Source: Polyangiaceae bacterium
GTDB taxonomy: Bacteria; Myxococcota_A; Polyangia; Polyangiales; Polyangiaceae
Reading direction: 5' to 3'
Assembly: GCA_009781005.1 (NCBI GenBank)
Contig: WQYX01000002.1
Span: 62,001 to 126,000 of the forward strand
Length of the DNA stretch: 64,000 bases
Below the pieces are notes generated by a model, which was given only the letters and a program-made list of their open reading frames with translations, searched no databases and was not told the origin of the DNA. Below are positions 59,667 to 64,000 of the stretch, one piece after another. The stretch's first letter is position 1; every line of letters starts with the position of its first letter. Position numbers and translations under genes: made by a program.

Positions 59667-60188
59667 CTAAACGATGCTGTACTTTGACTCTGCGAATACG
59701 CGACGCTCGGGATCCCACACGAAGAGCTTGCGCTCGCTTACCTCTCCCCCCTGCACGCTCGTCACCAGATACGCCAAATCATAACTTGGCCCGTCTCCAC
59801 CCGCCGTTGTCGCCTCCACGTCCGTGGGCGAGAAGTAGGCTCCCGCATCCACGTGCGAATGATAGAGCACCTTGGCGGGCCTGCCCGCCGCTGCTCGCTC
59901 ACGTATCTCTCTTTCGAATTTCAAAGGATTGATATCGAAATACATCCGGCCGGTGCGGGGATATGTCTCGGGATCGAGCGCATGCAGCTTGTTCGCGCGA
60001 TTCTCCATTGGCACAATCTCGTCGACGAGGAGCGCATCACTCGCGCCAGAGAATGGTCCAACGAGCAGTCCGCAGCTTTCCTCATCGCGCGCGTAGGCCG
60101 CCTTCGCCTCTTCATCCACGCGCGCAAGGATATCCGCATGGATGACAAGGCCTCCCAAAATCCATGGATGCTTGTCAATATCGTGCAT
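59667..60188 (-). CDS. JAMM/MPN metalloprotease (Mec+-like)
   Basis: SCGLLVGPFSG...VLYHSHVDAGAYFSPTDVEA (HxH-x7-S-x2-D motif); 2 nt downstream of cysM. Confidence 0.85.
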   Translation of the reverse strand: MHDIDKHPWILGGLVIHADILARVDEEAKAAYARDEESCGLLVGPFSGASDALLVDEIVPMENRANKLHALDPETYPRTGRMYFDINPLKFEREIRERAAAGRPAKVLYHSHVDAGAYFSPTDVEATTAGGDGPSYDLAYLVTSVQGGEVSERKLFVWDPERRVFAESKYSIV

Positions 60189-60190
60189 GA

Positions 60191-61138
60191 CTACCAGACG
60201 TATTCCTTCTCCCACTGGAGTGGAGAGAAATACCGGTCTCCCCGATCGGCAATGATCGCAACCACACAACCAGGCTTGCCTTCACGCTGCAGCCGCTCCG
60301 CCATGCTCACCGCGGCAAATACGTTTGCACCCGACGAATGCCCAATATGGACTCCCTCTTCCCGCGCAAGCCTGTCCGCCATATCCCAAGCCTGTTCGGT
60401 GGACACGTGGAAGATCTCGTCATGGCCTGCGGCGTCATAGATCTCGGGAATGATGCTCGAGGCGAAGTGCTTGAGTCCGTCGAGTCCGTGAATGGGAGAG
60501 TCGGGTTGCACGGCGATGCAGCGGATAGATCTGTGGTGCTCGCGCAGCCGGCGCGCCGTGCCCATCATCGTGCCGCTCGTGCCAAGGCCGGCAACGAAAT
60601 GCGTGATTGTGTCGCCCACGTCACGCAAGATCTCCGGCCCCGTGCCGTAATAATGCGCGAGAGGGTTTGACGGATTCGCATATTGATCCGGGTAAAACCA
60701 TTTCTCCGGATCTTCCTCGACGATTTTCTTCACGAGGCGGATCGCGCCGTCCGTGCCCTCGAGTTCATCGGAGAAAATAGTCTCCGTGCCAAATGCACGA
60801 ACGATATCCTTTCGTGCCTTCGACACGTTTGCCGGCATGACGAGCTTTACTGGAATCCCAAGGGCCGCGCCGTAAAGCGAATACGCAACTCCCGTGTTGC
60901 CGCTCGTTGCGTCGATGAGCGTCTGACCTTTGCGCAGCCGACCACTCTTGCGCGCGTCCTGGATCATGCGAAGCGCTGGGCGATCCTTGACGCTGCCGCC
61001 CGGATTTTCGAATTCGAGTTTCGCGTAAACGGCGACATCCGGTGCATTTTTGGTAACGACACGCAGGCGCAAAAGCGGCGTATCTCCGACGGCTTCGACA
61101 ACCGACTCCATCCGGTGAGCTCGCATGACACCGCTCAT
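60191..61138 (-). CDS. cysM: PLP-dependent cysteine synthase (CysM-like)
   Basis: VGDTPLLRLR...KLEFENPGGSVKDRPALRMI...DATSGNTGVAYSLYGAALGIPVKLVMP...GLGTSGTMMGTARRL. Confidence 0.9.
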   Translation of the reverse strand: MSGVMRAHRMESVVEAVGDTPLLRLRVVTKNAPDVAVYAKLEFENPGGSVKDRPALRMIQDARKSGRLRKGQTLIDATSGNTGVAYSLYGAALGIPVKLVMPANVSKARKDIVRAFGTETIFSDELEGTDGAIRLVKKIVEEDPEKWFYPDQYANPSNPLAHYYGTGPEILRDVGDTITHFVAGLGTSGTMMGTARRLREHHRSIRCIAVQPDSPIHGLDGLKHFASSIIPEIYDAAGHDEIFHVSTEQAWDMADRLAREEGVHIGHSSGANVFAAVSMAERLQREGKPGCVVAIIADRGDRYFSPLQWEKEYVW

Positions 61139-61464
61139 GACAATATCTCCTTTTCATCTTCGAAAACGATATGGCGCATGGCAATGAGCGCGCGCAGCGA
61201 TCCTTCGGCGACCTCGCGCGCTGCCGCGTGATCGATGCCGAGCGACGCGACGTCAAGCTCCCGCACACATGCAACCTTAAGGTTGCATGATGCAACCCTC
61301 CCTACCCCGGCGAGTCGCAAGTACGTTGCCTCGATCTCGCGCACAAACCCCTGGCCGCCGAGAACGACGGCGGCCGCGCCGAGACGCACCTGCCCCTCCT
61401 CACCGATTTCCGGCACGCGAATCTGGCGCTCGTAGCGGCGACGAAGAAAGCTCACGCGATTCAC
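61135..61464 (-). CDS. Short ThiF/E1-like N-terminal fragment protein
   Basis: RRRYERQIRVPEIGEEGQVRLGAAAVVLGGQGFVREIEATYLRLAGVGRV aligns by eye with E1 N-termini (RYSRQ...EIGEEGQ..L..A.VLVVGAGGLG) but has a degenerate glycine loop. Confidence 0.65.
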   Translation of the reverse strand: MNRVSFLRRRYERQIRVPEIGEEGQVRLGAAAVVLGGQGFVREIEATYLRLAGVGRVASCNLKVACVRELDVASLGIDHAAAREVAEGSLRALIAMRHIVFEDEKEILS

Positions 61465-61733
61465 CCTCCGGCGATGGCAGGAACGATGCTGATCTGATCG
61501 CCGGCCTTGAGTGCCGTTGACAGACCGCCGGTGAAGCGGACGTCTTCCTCACCGACGTAAATGTTGATGAAGCGGCGCACGCCTTTTTCGTCGAGCAACC
61601 GGTCACGAAGGCCGGGATGGCGCGTCTCGAGATCGGCGATGACGTCACCCACGGTGCTACCCGCGCCTTTGACTTCGTCGGCGCCACCCGTGAGGGTTCG
61701 CAGCGCGGCCGGGATTCGAACGATGATCTCCAT
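61461..61733 (-). CDS. ThiS/MoaD/CysO-like sulfur carrier protein
   Basis: Beta-grasp sequence ending ISIVPAIAGG (C-terminal GG). Stop overlaps the E1-fragment start. Confidence 0.88.
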   Translation of the reverse strand: MEIIVRIPAALRTLTGGADEVKGAGSTVGDVIADLETRHPGLRDRLLDEKGVRRFINIYVGEEDVRFTGGLSTALKAGDQISIVPAIAGG

Positions 61734-61786
61734 GATGACTGTCTCCTACGAATGCGTCGCGAAACGAATGGCGTTTCTATCAGAAG

Positions 61787-62458
61787 TCACGCGCGGGCAC
61801 CGCACAGCGCGCACCTCGAACGAGGTTCAATGCGCCGCCGCCTTACAAAAAGCGTCTTTGCATCAAAAGTGAAAAGCGCGCCGAACACGTCCTTGCCTAA
61901 AAGCGCAGAGAGCGCGAGATCGGCTTGCGCGGCCGCAACGACACCGACCATCGGCCCAATCACGCCCGCCTCCGCGGAGTTCACCTGGTCACTCGGAATG
62001 TCCTCGAACAAGCAGCGGTAACACGGCTTGCCCGCAGATCCGACCGCGAGCGCCGTGCCGTACCAGCGAACTGCGGCCGCGTGAACGACGGGCCTGTGCG
62101 CGCCATGCGCAGCGTCTGCCGCGAGAAACTTCGTCGAGAAGTTGTCGCTGCATTCGACGACGAGATCATAACGGGACGCGAGATCCACCGCGTTCATCGG
62201 CAGAAACCGCGTCTCATGGGCTTCGATGCGCACCTGTGGCGCGAGCGCCGTGAGAGCGCGCGAAGCGGCCAACGTCTTCGACACACCAACGTCCTCCTCG
62301 CGATAAAGGATCTGCCGATGGAGGTTCGTCACGTCGACGAGATCATCGTCCACGAGGCCGATCGTCCCGACGCCGGCGCGCGCGAGCACGATGGACGCCG
62401 GACATCCGAGACCGCCCACGCCAACGACAAGCACGCGCGCAGTCGATAGAATACTCAC
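61787..62458 (-). CDS. ThiF/MoeB-like E1 adenylyltransferase lacking the usual N-terminal arm
   Basis: VSILSTARVLVVGVGGLGCPASIVLARAGVGTIGLVDDDLVDVTNLHRQILYREEDVG...CYRCLF...CALCG. GTGA overlap with the cysK stop. Confidence 0.88.
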   Translation of the reverse strand: MSILSTARVLVVGVGGLGCPASIVLARAGVGTIGLVDDDLVDVTNLHRQILYREEDVGVSKTLAASRALTALAPQVRIEAHETRFLPMNAVDLASRYDLVVECSDNFSTKFLAADAAHGAHRPVVHAAAVRWYGTALAVGSAGKPCYRCLFEDIPSDQVNSAEAGVIGPMVGVVAAAQADLALSALLGKDVFGALFTFDAKTLFVRRRRIEPRSRCALCGARA

Positions 62459-63417
62459 GCCAGGCCGTCGCGCGGATCGTCGACAGTGATGCCCGGGAAG
62501 TAGTCCTCGAGGCTGAAATACCGTTCGCCCGTGTCGCAAAGCACGGTGACGACGTTCTTGCCTGCACCGAGCTCGTGCGCGATGGCCAACGCCGCAACGA
62601 TGTTCGCCCCGGAGCTGATGCCAACGAGCAGCCCTTCACGCCGCGCAAGCAGCATCTTCGCCCGCCATGCATCTTCGTCCGTCACCGTGCGCACTTCGGA
62701 GACCACCGACGCGTCGTAGTTGCGCGGGACGAACCCGGCGGCAAGCCCTTGGATCTTCGTCGGCCCGCGCTCACCTCGCGAGATGGTCGCGCACGCGGCC
62801 GGTTCAACGGCGACGATGCGCGCCGATGCATGCACTTTGCATATTTCTCGGCCCACGCCGCTCACGGTTCCGCCGGTGCCGACGCCCGAGACGAAAGCGT
62901 CGACGTCGAGAGGACCCATGGACGTTAGAATCTCGTGAGCCGTGGTTCGCGCATGCACGGAGGGATTGGCTGGATTGGCGAACTGCTCGGGCATGAATGC
63001 GCCCGGCGTGCGCTCTTGGATTTCGTGCGCCTTCGCGATGGCTCCATCCATTTGCTCTTCAGCGGGCGTGAGCACGATCTCTGCGCCGTAGGCCTCGAGT
63101 AATTGCCTACGTTCGAGGCTCATGCTCTCCGGCATCGTCAGAATGAGCCTGTAGCCCTTGACGGCGGCGATCCACGACAGGCCGATGCCCGTGTTGCCGC
63201 TCGTGGGTTCGACGATGGGGCCCGGCGGCCGGAGCAGACCGCGTGCTTCCGCATCTTCGATCATCGCGCGACAGACGCGATCCTTCACGCTGCCGCCTGG
63301 GTTCATGTGTTCCATCTTCGCCCACACCGTGGCGCGCGGAACGCTGCCGGCCCAAGGCGCTCGGATGCGCACGAGCGGCGTATGTCCAACGAGATCGAGC
63401 ACAGAGGATGCAATCAC
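62455..63417 (-). CDS. cysK: Cysteine synthase A-like
   Basis: LVGHTPLVRIR...KMEHMNPGGSVKDRVCRAMIEDAE...EPTSGNTGIGLSWIAAVKGYRLILTMPESMS...GTGGTVSGVGR. Confidence 0.92.
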   Translation of the reverse strand: MIASSVLDLVGHTPLVRIRAPWAGSVPRATVWAKMEHMNPGGSVKDRVCRAMIEDAEARGLLRPPGPIVEPTSGNTGIGLSWIAAVKGYRLILTMPESMSLERRQLLEAYGAEIVLTPAEEQMDGAIAKAHEIQERTPGAFMPEQFANPANPSVHARTTAHEILTSMGPLDVDAFVSGVGTGGTVSGVGREICKVHASARIVAVEPAACATISRGERGPTKIQGLAAGFVPRNYDASVVSEVRTVTDEDAWRAKMLLARREGLLVGISSGANIVAALAIAHELGAGKNVVTVLCDTGERYFSLEDYFPGITVDDPRDGLA

Positions 63418-63554
63418 GGAAATCTCCTTGCGCGCGCGAATCTACTTGCCACACGCGAATTATCAACCCAGAACGGCCCGGCTTGACCCCGCGGGGCCGC
63501 ACGCTAGCGTTCTCAAGACGCGCGCAAGGAGCATCCAGCGTTTTGAGCATTTTA

Positions 63555-63698
63555 AAAGCATGTCTACCAGCCGTCGCGAGCGGACCGAGGCTAGGGCGGA
63601 CGCGAGTACCGCGCGGAACAGGCTTGAAGGCCTTTGAGCACGGAGCGCAGCGCCCAACCGACGCATTGGTCTGCGCAGCAGGCTGGTAAACATGCTTT
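63555..63698 (+). repeat. Dispersed imperfect-hairpin element, copy 13 (outer stem type A)
   Basis: AAAGCATGTCTACCAGCCGTCGCGAGCGGACCGAGG...CATTGGTCTGCGCAGCAGGCTGGTAAACATGCTTT. Confidence 0.9.
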
Positions 63699-64000
63699 CA
63701 GAACCGATCGTTTTGGCCGTTGTTGTGGCGGCCGTCGGCTCTCTCTTCGCCTCGGCCGACGCAGCGCTGACGTCCTTGCCTGAAGTGCGGCTTCAGACTC
63801 TCCTAGAAAAAAAGGAGCGAGGTTTTCTCCGCTTCTCGGCAAACAGGCAGCGCCTTCTCGCGCGCTGGCTCGTGCTACGTGTACTCTGCATCAGCACCGC
63901 TTCGGTGCTCGTTCTACGGGCGCTCGGAAGTGCGCTCGGTATCGCGGCAGCCGCTGCAGTCTCGGTGTTCGCATCCGTGCTGACGTACGGAACGTTCACC
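63692..64000 (+). CDS. DUF21/CNNM-CorC-like membrane protein, N-terminal part (runs off the window)
   Basis: MLSEPIVLAVVVAAVGSLFASADAALTSLPEVRLQTLLEKKERG...; open to the window edge, so absent from the track. Confidence 0.65.
   Translation, partial: MLSEPIVLAVVVAAVGSLFASADAALTSLPEVRLQTLLEKKERGFLRFSANRQRLLARWLVLRVLCISTASVLVLRALGSALGIAAAAAVSVFASVLTYGTFT

Noticed and set aside
1-64000. tRNA/rRNA genes, phage or IS transposase genes
   Set aside because: No convincing T-loop/anticodon arrangements or transposase/integrase signatures found by eye; a tRNAscan/Infernal run would be decisive.

Overview
64 kb of a GC-rich, gene-dense bacterial chromosome. Gene content suggests Myxococcota/Polyangia, but that is inference only. 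Most of the window is housekeeping or conserved genes in tightly overlapping operons: icd, yebC-ruvC-lolA, cca, hslO, truD, a Tol/Exb-TonB set, mlaD, hemW, relA/spoT-trmFO, UDP-glucose dehydrogenase plus epimerase, and an Hsp70/DnaJ pair. There is also a sulfur-carrier cysteine operon cysK-thiF-ThiS/MoaD-(thiF fragment)-cysM-JAMM. The accessory signals are: (1) a two-gene AAA ATPase plus TOPRIM/DUF4276-like module that looks like a PARIS/OLD-type defence pair; (2) a large BadF/HgdC-type activase plus HgdB-like partner followed by Hsp33; (3) an Hsp70 with a very long proline-rich linker. The strongest unexplained signal is a dispersed family of about 13 imperfect hairpin elements (roughly 120-240 bp full length). 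Their outer, second and central stems change sequence between copies while staying complementary, and short internal motifs stay conserved (CCGTCGCGAGCG / GCGCAGCAGG). Modules are exchanged between copies. The elements abut genes so closely that they supply start codons (glycosyltransferase, DUF21 protein, zinc-ribbon protein) and stop codons (trmFO, truD, hslO, SDR, a small membrane protein and a 512-aa protein). One 237-bp copy sits in frame inside a membrane-protein ORF. No transposase, tRNA, rRNA or CRISPR array was seen.
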